Below are positions 23,101 to 30,251 of a DNA stretch of 64,000 nucleotides, piece after piece. The number at the start of each line of letters is the position of its first letter. Within the stretch, counting starts at the first letter, position 1. The notes under the pieces were generated by a model. It saw only the letters and a list, made by a program, of their open reading frames with translations. It was not told where the DNA came from and did no database searches. The stretch spans positions 62,001-126,000 of the forward strand of contig NZ_LVEN01000013.1 of assembly GCF_001686925.1 (NCBI RefSeq), given 5' to 3'. This DNA comes from Flavobacterium piscis. Its GTDB lineage: Bacteria > Bacteroidota > Bacteroidia > Flavobacteriales > Flavobacteriaceae. Both the position numbers and the translations under genes were made by a program.

Positions 23101-23183
23101 ATCCGGAGAATTTCAATGCAATTGATAATAATTTCTATCCAAGATCAAGAACTTTCAGTTTTGGTCTGAATTTAGACTTTTAA
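20115..23183 (+). CDS. susC: SusC/RagA family TonB-linked outer membrane maltodextrin importer
   Basis: A 1022-residue TonB-dependent transporter. Signal peptide at 1-21 (FSVLAQ), then a CarboxypepD_reg domain at about 23-105 (LTGTVADVATGQPIPGVNV, FDGKFQLSNLKNGDKILVSF), a TonB-box-like segment (LKEVVVQVGYGTV), the plug domain (LLVGRASGVRI, IDGVPIDNTNP, ILKDASATAIYGSRASNG) and a long beta-barrel ending in the usual aromatic residue (FGLNLDF). It would import SusD-bound oligosaccharides using TonB-ExbBD energy. It is the first gene of a three-gene operon with susD 15 bases downstream. Maltodextrin specificity is inferred from neighbouring enzymes. Confidence 0.92.
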   Translation: MKTIYKKLLFLFLLLPFSVLAQSTLTGTVADVATGQPIPGVNVNVQGAPGGSSTDFDGKFQLSNLKNGDKILVSFIGYKTSTVVFNGQKTISISLEEDTNQLKEVVVQVGYGTVKKKDATGAVTVLSANQLNKGPVGSADQLLVGRASGVRITTDGGMPDANPNIRIRGGSSLSGNNNPLIIIDGVPIDNTNPAGISNPLTLINPNDIDSFTILKDASATAIYGSRASNGVIIVTTKRGVSGAPKFTFSSNVTIGKVNNPVDMMTGPEFTSFIQKYHPTYTNLLGIPDGSGAVDNPATPQIEGRTLYNTDWQDLIYRTSISTDNNFSARANLFGKIPFRASVGYAKNEGVVRTNDLERYTGSLRLSPVLLDNHLKIDVNAKGISVKKNAIDGDAVIGSALGMDPTKPAYADPNSPNNIFGGYYQLLNTNNSINGAQNPLAILNQRSRPEEVQKLVGNIELDYKMPFLESLRAVVNGGVEASKSKIRETYTDNAIQTYQIDNSAATTPPTYVFNPGLNYAEDQTVTNKTLDAYFVYNKSLTGFVTRVDAQAGYSYQNFKTDGNKGIYRYSTENGLREPTPNPSNANNRYYNERNLQSFFGRANFDLVDKYLFTFTLRADGSSLFKEDKRWGYFPAAGVAWRMKDESFLKDSKTFKDLKLRLGYGITGQQDITGVAGSYPYSALFAPTSSSSTYIPGVNGYYAKPYNEDLTWEKTTTYNVGIDFDLFEKSIVTGSIDAYQKYTKDLLSVVSAAPGQALTNEFVSNVGSMKNKGIEGNLNVKVINSDDFNLSLNGNIAYNIGEITDLNNRTTNVDNASGIPVGTGQKIAYNTVGQQPYSAWVFQQVYDSNNRPVENAFVDKNGDGVINDSDRYYVALRPNWTYGLGLTASYKQFDLSTTFNGQIGGKVYNARKLQSGFIDKALPANSTSLTNVLNTEFDFQTINGNVPFSDYYLEDASFLRCQNITLGYNFDKAIKGAVLRLYASANNVFIVTDYTGVDPENFNAIDNNFYPRSRTFSFGLNLDF

Positions 23184-23198
23184 TAAAAAAATATAAAG

Positions 23199-24764
23199 AT
23201 GAATCAATTTAAATTTAAGATTATAGGAGCTGCTTTTGTTCTTTTCTTATTCACTGCTTGTGTAGATGACTTAAATACAGAACCAAAAGTAGAATTGACT
23301 TTGGATAAGCTTTTAGAGCAGGATCCAAATGCTGTAGACGGTTTAGTTTCTAAAATTTACGGAACTTTTGCTCTTTCAGGTCCTGATGGTCCGGGTTCTA
23401 GTGATGTTACTACAAAAGATGCGGGAGAAGCTGCATTTTTAAGAAGTATAATCAACTTACAGGATTTCTCTGCAGATGGCATGAAAAATCGTTGGGGAGA
23501 TGATGGTTTAGACCAGTTAACCACAACAAGTGGCTGGAATGGGAATAATAAATTCTTTAGATATTTATACGACAGGGCTTATTACACGATATCTCAGTCA
23601 AGTAATTTGATTCAGATTTTAAAAACAACTAAAGTAGCAGTTCCAGACAGAGAAAACCATATTGCTGAATTACGTTTTTTAAGAGCATTATCTTATTATT
23701 ACCTAACAGATTGTTTTGGTAAAGGAGCTATTACGACCGAAGATGATATTAATACCACTACTCCGAAAAAGGAATCAACAAGAAAAGAACTTTTTGCTTT
23801 TATAGAATCTGAATTAAAAGAAGTTGAAGGTACTATTACAGCAACAAAATCTTACGGTAAAGCAGATAAAAATGTAGTAAGAATGCTTTTGGCAAAATTA
23901 TACCTAAATGCAGAAGTGTATACAGGTACTCAAAGATATGATGATGCTTTATTGTACTCTAAAAAAGTAATCGACGAAGGTGGTTATACTCTTGCTCCAA
24001 GTTTTGCAAGTGTATTTTCAGGAGACAACAATACTTCACCGGAAATTATCTATACTTTAATTGCAGATGCAGTGGTAAGTCAGGGTTATGGTAACACAAC
24101 TTACATCATCAATGGAAATTTAAGTACAGAAACAATGAATCCTAATACTTATGGTGCAACTGATGGCTGGAGTGGTCACAGAGCTACAAAAGCCTGGTAT
24201 GGATTGTTTAATAATGGAGATCTTGTTGATTCTAAAGATGACAGAGCAAAATTATTCTTTACTACAGGACATTCATACGAGATGAATGATTATAAAAAAT
24301 GGACAGACGGTTATCCTAGTGTAAAATTTACAAATAAAAACTTTGTTGGAACTACTAATGCAACAAGTTTTGCGAATACAGATTTTCCTTTGTTCAGATT
24401 ATCTGATGCTTATTTAATGTATGCTGAATGTGTGGTAAGAGGAGCAAGTGGAGGTTCAGCAGGATTAGCTTTAGAATATGTAAATAAAGTAAGAACAAGA
24501 TCTCATGCTTTAGAAATAAATGCAGGAGAATTAAACCTTGATTTCATTTTGAAAGAAAGAGGTAGAGAATTAAACCTTGAAGGACACAGAAGACAAGATT
24601 TAATTCGATTTGGAAAATTCACTGGAGGATCTTATTTATGGCCTTGGAAAGGTGGAGTAAAAGATGGAGTTGCAATTCCTGAAACTTACAACTTGTACCC
24701 AATCCCTACAAGTGCATTACAAGCGAATTCACAGTTAACTCAAAATCCAGGCTATTCATCTTAA
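23199..24764 (+). CDS. susD: SusD/RagB family starch-binding outer membrane lipoprotein
   Basis: A 521-residue lipoprotein with a type II signal peptide whose lipobox ends at C21 (FLFTACVDD). The body is a SusD fold rich in helices: the TPR-like N-terminal part contains AELRFLRALSYYYLTDCFG, and the C-terminal region has FPLFRLSDAYLMYAECVVRG and LKERGRELNLEGHRRQDLIR, both family hallmarks, ending in NLYPIPTSALQAN and NPGYSS. It acts on the cell surface as the lid of the SusC barrel. It sits between susC and susE. Confidence 0.92.
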   Translation: MNQFKFKIIGAAFVLFLFTACVDDLNTEPKVELTLDKLLEQDPNAVDGLVSKIYGTFALSGPDGPGSSDVTTKDAGEAAFLRSIINLQDFSADGMKNRWGDDGLDQLTTTSGWNGNNKFFRYLYDRAYYTISQSSNLIQILKTTKVAVPDRENHIAELRFLRALSYYYLTDCFGKGAITTEDDINTTTPKKESTRKELFAFIESELKEVEGTITATKSYGKADKNVVRMLLAKLYLNAEVYTGTQRYDDALLYSKKVIDEGGYTLAPSFASVFSGDNNTSPEIIYTLIADAVVSQGYGNTTYIINGNLSTETMNPNTYGATDGWSGHRATKAWYGLFNNGDLVDSKDDRAKLFFTTGHSYEMNDYKKWTDGYPSVKFTNKNFVGTTNATSFANTDFPLFRLSDAYLMYAECVVRGASGGSAGLALEYVNKVRTRSHALEINAGELNLDFILKERGRELNLEGHRRQDLIRFGKFTGGSYLWPWKGGVKDGVAIPETYNLYPIPTSALQANSQLTQNPGYSS

Positions 24765-24774
24765 TCCGAGAAAT

Positions 24775-25521
24775 ATGAAAAATATATTAAAACTAAGTGT
24801 ATTTGCACTGTTATTTATATCAGCTACAGCTTGTGATTCAGATGATGATCTTACCGTTGTAACGCCATCAAAGGCAGCTGTACTGGCAATTCCTGCTGAA
24901 GGATCAGTTTTTGTTCTTGATAAATTAACACCTAATGAAGTAGTTGCGACCTTTACATGGGATGCTGCGCAATATCAAGGTGAATCTACACCTGTAAGTT
25001 ATGAACTTCAAATGGCAAAATCAGGAACAGACTTTAAAGATGTAGTTGTAGTTTCTGTAACAACAACAAATAAGGTAGCGGTAACAAGTGGAGAGCTTAA
25101 TGCAGCAGCGCTTAATGCCGGATTAACGGCTTTTGAATCTCAGGATGCTGATATTCGTGTTAAATCGTATGTTGGGACAAGAGGTATTGTTCAGTATTCA
25201 AATGTGATCAAAATAGCTGTTACTTCTTATTCTGCCTGGGACAATTGGGGAATGATTGGTTCTGCAACGCCTAATGGATGGAATGATCCGGATACAAATC
25301 TAGAGTATGATTTAGCAACTAAAACATACTCCTATACAGGACCATTGGTAGTTGGGGAGTACAAATTCAGACTTGACGATAAATGGGATACTAACTTTGG
25401 TGACGATGGTAATAATTTATCATTAGAAGCCGGAGGAGCTAATATTCCAGTTGCTGTTGCAGGAGATTATACAATCGTTGTTGATTTTATTGGAAAAAAA
25501 TACACGATTACAAAAAACTAA
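24775..25521 (+). CDS. susE: SusE-like surface starch-binding lipoprotein
   Basis: A 248-residue lipoprotein, lipobox ISATAC with C20. An N-terminal SusE Ig-like domain (FVLDKLTPNEVVATFTWDAA, SYELQMAKSGTDF) is followed by one C-terminal binding module (WGMIGSATPNGWNDPDTNLE, GEYKFRLDDKWDTNFGDDG) resembling the starch-binding modules of SusE/SusF. SusE of Bacteroides has two such modules, so this is a shortened form with a single glycan site. It ends the susCDE operon and is followed by a strong terminator; no surface amylase (SusG) gene follows. Confidence 0.85.
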   Translation: MKNILKLSVFALLFISATACDSDDDLTVVTPSKAAVLAIPAEGSVFVLDKLTPNEVVATFTWDAAQYQGESTPVSYELQMAKSGTDFKDVVVVSVTTTNKVAVTSGELNAAALNAGLTAFESQDADIRVKSYVGTRGIVQYSNVIKIAVTSYSAWDNWGMIGSATPNGWNDPDTNLEYDLATKTYSYTGPLVVGEYKFRLDDKWDTNFGDDGNNLSLEAGGANIPVAVAGDYTIVVDFIGKKYTITKN

Positions 25522-25536
25522 TGTTTTCTGATAATT

Positions 25537-25570
25537 AAAAAAGGGCTATCTCTTTGAGATGGCCCTTTTT
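25537..25570 (+). terminator. Intrinsic terminator of susCDE
   Basis: Arms AAAAAAGGGCTATCTC and its near complement GAGATGGCCCTTTTT close a 3-base loop, 16 bases after the susE stop, with a T tract at the end. Confidence 0.9.
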
Positions 25571-25614
25571 AAGATATACTTGCTAAGTAAAGATTTTGGT
25601 TTGGTTAGTAATGC

Positions 25615-25648
25615 AAAAGGGCTGCTCTATATAATAGACAGCCCTTTT
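25615..25648 (-). terminator. Intrinsic terminator of the MHS transporter operon
   Basis: A 10-base perfect outer stem, AAAAGGGCTG (25615-25624) with CAGCCCTTTT (25639-25648), contains an inner TCTAT/ATAGA stem. It lies 23 bases past the stop of the 75-residue gene on the minus strand. The susE terminator precedes it, so the two convergent operons are insulated from each other. Confidence 0.85.
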
Positions 25649-25671
25649 CTGGTTTTTGTTTGTAGTTTTTC

Positions 25672-25899
25672 TTATCTCTTCTTATCATTGTATTCTCCAA
25701 TCACGGCAAAATAACCAAATGTTCCTAATCCTAAAACAATAAGAGGAGTCAGAATAAAAAGGATGATGATTCCAAAAACTAAATCATCTTGCTGGTCTGA
25801 CAGGAGTTTGGGTAAGCCAAATTCAAATACACAAAAGTAAGCCGCTGCAGCTGCAAGAATAATCCATAAAACACCTAAAATTTGTTTGATCGTATTCAT
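25672..25899 (-). CDS. Small two-helix membrane protein paired with an MFS transporter (DUF6814-like)
   Basis: A 75-residue protein with two hydrophobic helices (about 7-28, VLWIILAAAAAYFCVFEFG, and 44-67, IIILFILTPLIVLGLGTFG) joined by a short acidic loop (SDQQDD). From memory it resembles the DUF6814 family found next to MFS transporters in Bacteroidetes. It begins 11 bases after the transporter stop and is followed by a terminator, so the pair forms one operon. The arrangement suggests a small accessory subunit of the transporter, but no function is established. Confidence 0.65.
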   Translation of the reverse strand: MNTIKQILGVLWIILAAAAAYFCVFEFGLPKLLSDQQDDLVFGIIILFILTPLIVLGLGTFGYFAVIGEYNDKKR

Positions 25900-25910
25900 A
25901 GTTTATAATA

Positions 25911-27407
25911 TTAAAGGTGATTGGTTTTGTTTTTATTATCGATATAAATCATTCCAATTACAAAACAGACTGAAGCTATAATAATAGGATACCAAAGTCC
26001 GTCGAGATAAAAGTCCGTTTTTCCGGCTTGTTTGGAATGTGTGACAAAATAAGTAGAAATTGCGGGAAGTAAACCTCCAAAAATACCATTACCAACATGA
26101 TAAGGCAATGACATCGAGGTGTATCTGATTTTTGTTGGAAACATTTCGACCAAAAATGCCGCGATAGGTCCGTATACCATCGTAACAAATAAAACCTGAA
26201 TGAAAACTAAGAAAATTAAAGTCCATTCATCGCTTGAATTGATAGCAATCGAAGTAGTAATCTGATCATCTTTTTTGCCTGAAAAATGCGTCTTTTTCTG
26301 TAAAAAAGAAGTTCCGTCGGTATATTCTTTATGTGTGGTATAGATAGAATCGTTGTCTTTATTGACCTCGATTGTTTCTTTTGTGGCCTGAGTTAGTTCA
26401 GTTTTGTAGCTTACATCTGTGGTATTGTACATCATTTTGTAAATAGGTCTGTAGAATAAAATGGCAAGAAGCATACCGCCCATCATAATATATTTTCGTC
26501 CTATTTTGTCGCTCAGCCATCCAAAGAAAATAAAAAACGGAGTACCTAATAATAGTGCAATACCTAATAATCCATCTACCTGCGATGAATCGATATTCAT
26601 TACGGTTTTCATAAAACTCATCGCATAAAACTGTCCCGTGTACCAAACAACACCTTGCCCCATTGTGGCTCCAAATAAAGCGAGTAAAACAAACTTGAGG
26701 TTGTATCTGTTCCCGAAACTTTCTTTTAGAGGGTTTGTACTGGTTGTACCTTCTTTTTTAGCTTTGGCAAAAACCGGAGATTCGTCCATGTTTTTACGAA
26801 TTAAATAAGAAACGCCTACCATAACAATCGAAACCCAAAACGGAACACGCCATCCCCAGGAGTCAAAATCTTCAGGAGAAAGCACATTTTTGGTTGCCAG
26901 AATAACCATTAACGAAATAAATAAACCAACTGTAGCGGTAGTTTGAATCCAGGAAGTCCAGTATCCTTTTTGTCCGACTGGAGCATGTTCGGCTACATAA
27001 GTCGCTGCACCTCCGTATTCTCCACCAAGCGCTAATCCTTGCAATAAACGCAGAATTAATACTAATAAGGGCGCCATAAAACCAATCGTTTCGTAACTCG
27101 GGATACATCCTATTAAAAAAGTAGAACCTCCCATTAATAATAAAGTGGCCATAAAAGTATATTTTCGGCCAATAATATCTCCCAGTCTCCCAAAAAATAA
27201 AGCTCCAAATGGTCTCACAACAAATCCGGCAGCAAAAGTGGCTAATGTGGACAAAAAAGCCGCAGTGGGATTATCACTAGGGAAAAATTTAGTTGAAATT
27301 ACGACGGCCAAACTCCCAAAAATATAGAAATCATACCATTCGATCATAGTACCCATTGATGAGGCTGAAATTACTTTCCAGATGCCTTTTGTAGAAGTTT
27401 TACTCAT
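25911..27407 (-). CDS. MHS-type MFS metabolite:proton symporter
   Basis: A 498-residue major facilitator of the metabolite:H+ symporter group. Signature elements are IEWYDFYIFGSLAVVISTKF near the start, the loop GRLGDIIGRKYTF, and the motif LRLLQGLALGGEYGGAATYV. About 12 helices are predicted. Between helices 8 and 9 there is a large hydrophilic insert of roughly 60 residues (about 325-385, containing YKTELTQATKETIEV and HKEYTDGTSF), which typical ProP/KgtP members lack. The substrate (dicarboxylate, sugar acid, betaine or other) cannot be read. It is co-transcribed with the small membrane protein. Confidence 0.85.
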   Translation of the reverse strand: MSKTSTKGIWKVISASSMGTMIEWYDFYIFGSLAVVISTKFFPSDNPTAAFLSTLATFAAGFVVRPFGALFFGRLGDIIGRKYTFMATLLLMGGSTFLIGCIPSYETIGFMAPLLVLILRLLQGLALGGEYGGAATYVAEHAPVGQKGYWTSWIQTTATVGLFISLMVILATKNVLSPEDFDSWGWRVPFWVSIVMVGVSYLIRKNMDESPVFAKAKKEGTTSTNPLKESFGNRYNLKFVLLALFGATMGQGVVWYTGQFYAMSFMKTVMNIDSSQVDGLLGIALLLGTPFFIFFGWLSDKIGRKYIMMGGMLLAILFYRPIYKMMYNTTDVSYKTELTQATKETIEVNKDNDSIYTTHKEYTDGTSFLQKKTHFSGKKDDQITTSIAINSSDEWTLIFLVFIQVLFVTMVYGPIAAFLVEMFPTKIRYTSMSLPYHVGNGIFGGLLPAISTYFVTHSKQAGKTDFYLDGLWYPIIIASVCFVIGMIYIDNKNKTNHL

Positions 27408-27609
27408 AAACTAATTTGTATACTTGGTAATAATTAAAACTATTAAATATTTTTTCACGAATATAAAAGATAATTTTTTATTTATTTGATACTTTTTTAA
27501 CAAATAGTGTTTATTTGTTGATTTAACATTTATTCGGTAAATCAAAGCTTTAAAAATCGAATAAGCTATAGTTTGCTGCAATGCTCAAGGCCTTTAAAAT
27601 AAAGAACTC
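27408..27609. other. Upstream spacer of MHS transporter and riboswitch
   Basis: The spacer shows no ORF. On the minus strand a TATATTCG element, a variant of TAnnTTTG, lies roughly 55 bases before the transporter start and could be its -7 box. The rest is AT-rich and otherwise featureless up to the riboswitch promoter. Confidence 0.35.
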
Positions 27610-27641
27610 TTGCTTTGTTACGAAAGAAAACACTAGTTTTG
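27610..27641 (+). promoter_or_regulatory. Bacteroidetes-type promoter of the riboswitch transcript
   Basis: TTG elements at 27610-27612 and 27615-27617 stand 21 and 16 bases before TAGTTTTG (27634-27641), which fits the TTG-N17-23-TAnnTTTG consensus. The predicted start near 27648 is just ahead of the riboswitch P1 stem. Confidence 0.6.
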
Positions 27642-27660
27642 CAGCTCAAATTTTAGAACA

Positions 27661-27830
27661 GAAAATGGTTGTCGTATTGATACAATATTGACATTAAAAG
27701 GGAATTTGGTGTAAATCCAAAACTGTCCCGCAGCTGTAAGCTCATTAACTGAAACCCTTTAATACGTCACTTTTCATTTTGAAAGGGAAGGCTGGGTGTA
27801 GGGAGCAAGTCAGAAGACCTGCCATTTTTA
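27661..27830 (+). ncRNA. Cobalamin riboswitch
   Basis: The sequence contains the conserved cobalamin aptamer blocks in order: GGGAATTTGGTGTAAATCCA, then CTGTCCCGCAGCTGTAAG (B12-box core), GAAGGCTGGGTGTAGGGAGC and CAAGTCAGAAGACCTGCC. A P1 stem can form between AAAATGG (27662-27668) and CCATTTT (27822-27828). It would bind adenosyl- or methylcobalamin and repress the downstream gene. The CDS begins about 330 bases later. A hairpin of ATACAT/ATGTAT arms near 27876-27903 may belong to the expression platform. No rho-independent terminator is obvious, so control may be at translation. Confidence 0.93.
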
Positions 27831-28160
27831 TAGTAATAAATAGCTTTCGGGGATTGAAGCTTGAATTAAGAACAATACATTTCACTTTGTGTGATCATGT
27901 ATGGTTTAGTTATTCTATTCTCGTAAGCCAAAAATAGAGTTTATGAGATTTTTTTTCTGCAAATATGATATCGTCAAAACAATTTCCTTCGGAGTGTTTT
28001 TGTATTCGATTCATTTTTTTTCTTCATTAAAAAAATCATTAAAACGTATCGATGTACAAGATGTTTTGCTTTTACAAAAGTGTATTTATATAACTTTTGA
28101 AAGGGTAAATTGTATTTCGATTTAAAGATTTAAGTACTATAATTTTTTAAATATTTAATA
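27831..28160 (+). other. Long leader between the riboswitch and the BtuG-like gene, with a 60-codon ORF
   Basis: The 330-base stretch contains an open frame of 60 codons (27943-28125) whose start resembles an export signal (KTISFGVFLYSIHFF) but which has an odd Cys- and Phe-rich composition and no recognised relative. It could be a leader peptide, the remnant of a deleted receptor gene, or chance. Otherwise it is AT-rich with no further structure that I can support. Confidence 0.3.
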
Positions 28161-29480
28161 ATGAAAAACCAATTTTTTTCCAAACCTTTAATTGCAATCG
28201 CCTCTTTGATGCTGCTGACAGTTTCGTGTAATAATGATGATGATTTTACAGCGCCGCCTGTTATAAAAGGCGAACAGCAGCTAAAAGATACTTTGACCGT
28301 TGGAAAAGCACTAAAATTAAGCTCAAAATTAGCAGATAGAAAAAATGTTTCTTTTGAATGGGCTATAGACGGAAAAGTAGTAGGATCTGATTCTACCTAT
28401 ATCTTTAAACCGGAAACAAGAGGAGATTTTAAAATTACAATGATAGCCAAAAATGATGGCGGAAACGTAGCTCTTACTTATGATATTCATGCATGGGGAG
28501 CATATGAAAATGGTTTCTTTATGATCAACGAAGGATGGTTTGGTCACGGAACAGGAACGGTAGGGTTTTACAGATATGATACAAAAGCAGTAGAAGACAG
28601 TGTTTTTGTAAAAGTAAATCCGGATAAGGATTTAAAACCGGCAACATCTACACTAGAATTTGGAACGATCATTAATGAAAAACTATTTTTAGTTGCTAAA
28701 GTTGGTGGACCAGTGGTAGTTGCTGATGCTTATTCGCTTAAAGAAGAAAAAAGAATTGCGGCTAAAGGTGGAAACGACTGGCGTGCAGTAGTAGGTATTG
28801 ATGAAAATCAGGCTCTTTTGACTTCGAGTAAAGGGATATTTAAGCTTAATCTTAATACAATGGAAGTGAGCGGACAAATTGATGGTATTACCGGTCAGGT
28901 AGGAGATATCGTGAAGTCTAACGGTTATGTTTTTGCATTGTCTGCTTCAAAAGGCGTGATTGTTATTAATGCTTCGACATTGGCGATCGAAAAAACGATT
29001 CCGGGTATGGTTTTAGGATTTGCAGTTACCGACGATAAAAAAGTATGGGCAGCAGGAGGTAAAAATCTTATCAGTATAGATTCAAATACTCTTGAAGTAA
29101 AAGAAATTCCATTAGGTTTTCAGGCTTACGGAAGCTGGGGAGCATGGCATCCGGGATCTATTACAGCGGCTAAAAATGATGTTTTTATTGCTAAAAACGG
29201 AAGTTTTAGTGGTGGTAAAGAAGTTTATAAATACACTGGAACTCCAGAGTCATTGACTGCGCCTTTTATTACATTAACAAATTCAAATATCTTATATGGT
29301 GCAGGAATTGGTTATGATCGAAAGAAAAATATTTTGGTATTAAATACATTAAATGAAGGTTTTGGCGTTAATTTCTCCATCAATAATCTTTATTTATTTA
29401 ATGCTGATTCAGGAGTTAAAACAGCTTCGGTAAATTATTCAGGATATTATTTCCCTGCAGTTTCTGTATTTCATCAATAA
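28161..29480 (+). CDS. DUF5074-type beta-propeller lipoprotein, probable BtuG-like cobalamin-binding protein
   Basis: A 439-residue protein with a lipoprotein signal (LLTVSCNNDDD, lipidated C23), a PKD-like Ig domain at about 40-110 (FEWAIDGKVVGSDSTYIF) and a C-terminal beta-propeller domain starting FFMINEGWFGHGTGTVGFY. Repeated blade-like segments include LLTSSKGIFKLNLNTMEV, VFALSASKGVIVINASTLAI and VWAAGGKNLISIDSNTLEV, the YncE/DUF5074 pattern. BtuG of Bacteroides is a surface beta-propeller that hands cobalamin to BtuB. The riboswitch upstream fits such a role, but no btuB homologue is adjacent, so the assignment is inferred. Confidence 0.7.
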   Translation: MKNQFFSKPLIAIASLMLLTVSCNNDDDFTAPPVIKGEQQLKDTLTVGKALKLSSKLADRKNVSFEWAIDGKVVGSDSTYIFKPETRGDFKITMIAKNDGGNVALTYDIHAWGAYENGFFMINEGWFGHGTGTVGFYRYDTKAVEDSVFVKVNPDKDLKPATSTLEFGTIINEKLFLVAKVGGPVVVADAYSLKEEKRIAAKGGNDWRAVVGIDENQALLTSSKGIFKLNLNTMEVSGQIDGITGQVGDIVKSNGYVFALSASKGVIVINASTLAIEKTIPGMVLGFAVTDDKKVWAAGGKNLISIDSNTLEVKEIPLGFQAYGSWGAWHPGSITAAKNDVFIAKNGSFSGGKEVYKYTGTPESLTAPFITLTNSNILYGAGIGYDRKKNILVLNTLNEGFGVNFSINNLYLFNADSGVKTASVNYSGYYFPAVSVFHQ

Positions 29481-30071
29481 TTTTTTGCAGGTGATTTAAT
29501 TGCGAAAAAATTTAACCGCAAGGAACGCTAAGATTTACGCAAGGGTTCGCAAAGTTTTATTATAAAGCTTTGCGAACCTTTTTTTGCAATATTTGTAACA
29601 GTCAACGGTTTTAACCGTTGAGACGCAATATTGGCAAGATTCATTAGGCTTTTTAAGGAAAGATCGCAAAAGAAAATACGCATTCATAAAGTTTTATTAT
29701 AAAGCTTTGCGAATCTTTTTTTGTGTATTATCACGTGTCCCGTGGTTGAAACCACGGGCTATATTCGAAATGCAACAGCATGTAAGAGTAGAAATTAATG
29801 CTAGAATTTTTTAGTACAATATAAACATAGCCAACGGTTTTAACCGTTGGGACACAATATTGGTAAAATTCAATAGGCTTTTTATCGCGGTCAAAAACTA
29901 AAAAAAAACACAAAGTTCGCAAAGCTTTTTATCGTAAAGCTTTGCGAACTTTGCGTTTTCTCAACATAACGTTAGGTAAAAAAAACTTAGTGACCTTTGC
30001 GGTAAAAAAAAATAGCGGTAAAGTCAGGAAAGTGTTAAAAACAAAAAACCCGAATATTGCTATTCGGGATT
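29481..30071. repeat. Repeat-rich 590-base spacer with REP-like palindromes
   Basis: No gene is seen. There are three copies of a CGCAAAG hairpin (29544-29578, a decayed one at about 29684-29724, and about 29911-29953). Two copies of a unit made of the palindrome CAACGGTTTTAACCGTTG (29603 and 29832) plus a shared ~35-base tail (GACrCAATATTGG... TAGGCTTTTT) lie 230 bases apart. A separate palindrome, CCCGTGGTTGAAACCACGGG, lies at 29739-29758. The first hairpin has a T tract and may end the lipoprotein transcript. Details are in the finding. Confidence 0.75.
29544..29585 (+). terminator. Hairpin with T tract after the BtuG-like gene
   Basis: An 11-base perfect stem, GGTTCGCAAAG (29544-29554) with CTTTGCGAACC (29568-29578), is followed by seven T residues. 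It starts 63 bases past the stop codon. It also belongs to the CGCAAAG repeat family, so terminator function is inferred. Confidence 0.5.
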
Positions 30072-30147
30072 TGGTGGTACCTCCAGGGATCGAACCAGGG
30101 ACACATGGATTTTCAGTCCATTGCTCTACCATCTGAGCTAAGGTACC
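30072..30147 (-). tRNA. tRNA-Phe (GAA)
   Basis: Minus-strand 76-nt tRNA with encoded CCA. Acceptor stem GGTACCT (5' side, 30147-30141) pairs with AGGTACC (30076-30082), followed by discriminator A and CCA. The anticodon arm reads GGACTGAAAATCC, with anticodon GAA for Phe. The T arm carries GGTTCGATCCC. It lies between the repeat-rich spacer and the divergent coaX gene. Confidence 0.95.
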
Positions 30148-30251
30148 GTCTTGTGCTCAATGCGGGTGCAAATATAGAATCATTTTTCGTTTATCCAAAA
30201 CATTTTTTTAAAAAAATCAATTCGTATCTTCGCAATGGTAAAGAAATAAAT

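Noticed and set aside
27943..28125. 60-codon ORF after the riboswitch as a gene
   Set aside because: There is no recognisable family, and composition is atypical; kept only as a note in the leader entry.
29481..30071. CRISPR array in the repeat-rich spacer
   Set aside because: The repeats are palindromic, irregularly spaced and of several kinds, with no constant repeat-spacer pattern or cas genes.
29731..30136. ORFs of 60-67 codons running through the palindromes and tRNA-Phe
   Set aside because: They read through the tRNA and inverted repeats, and the apparent coding is a consequence of those sequences.
30057..30251. Longer N-terminus for coaX
   Set aside because: It would be encoded across tRNA-Phe; the family N-terminus MILTIDVGNTR begins at 30252.
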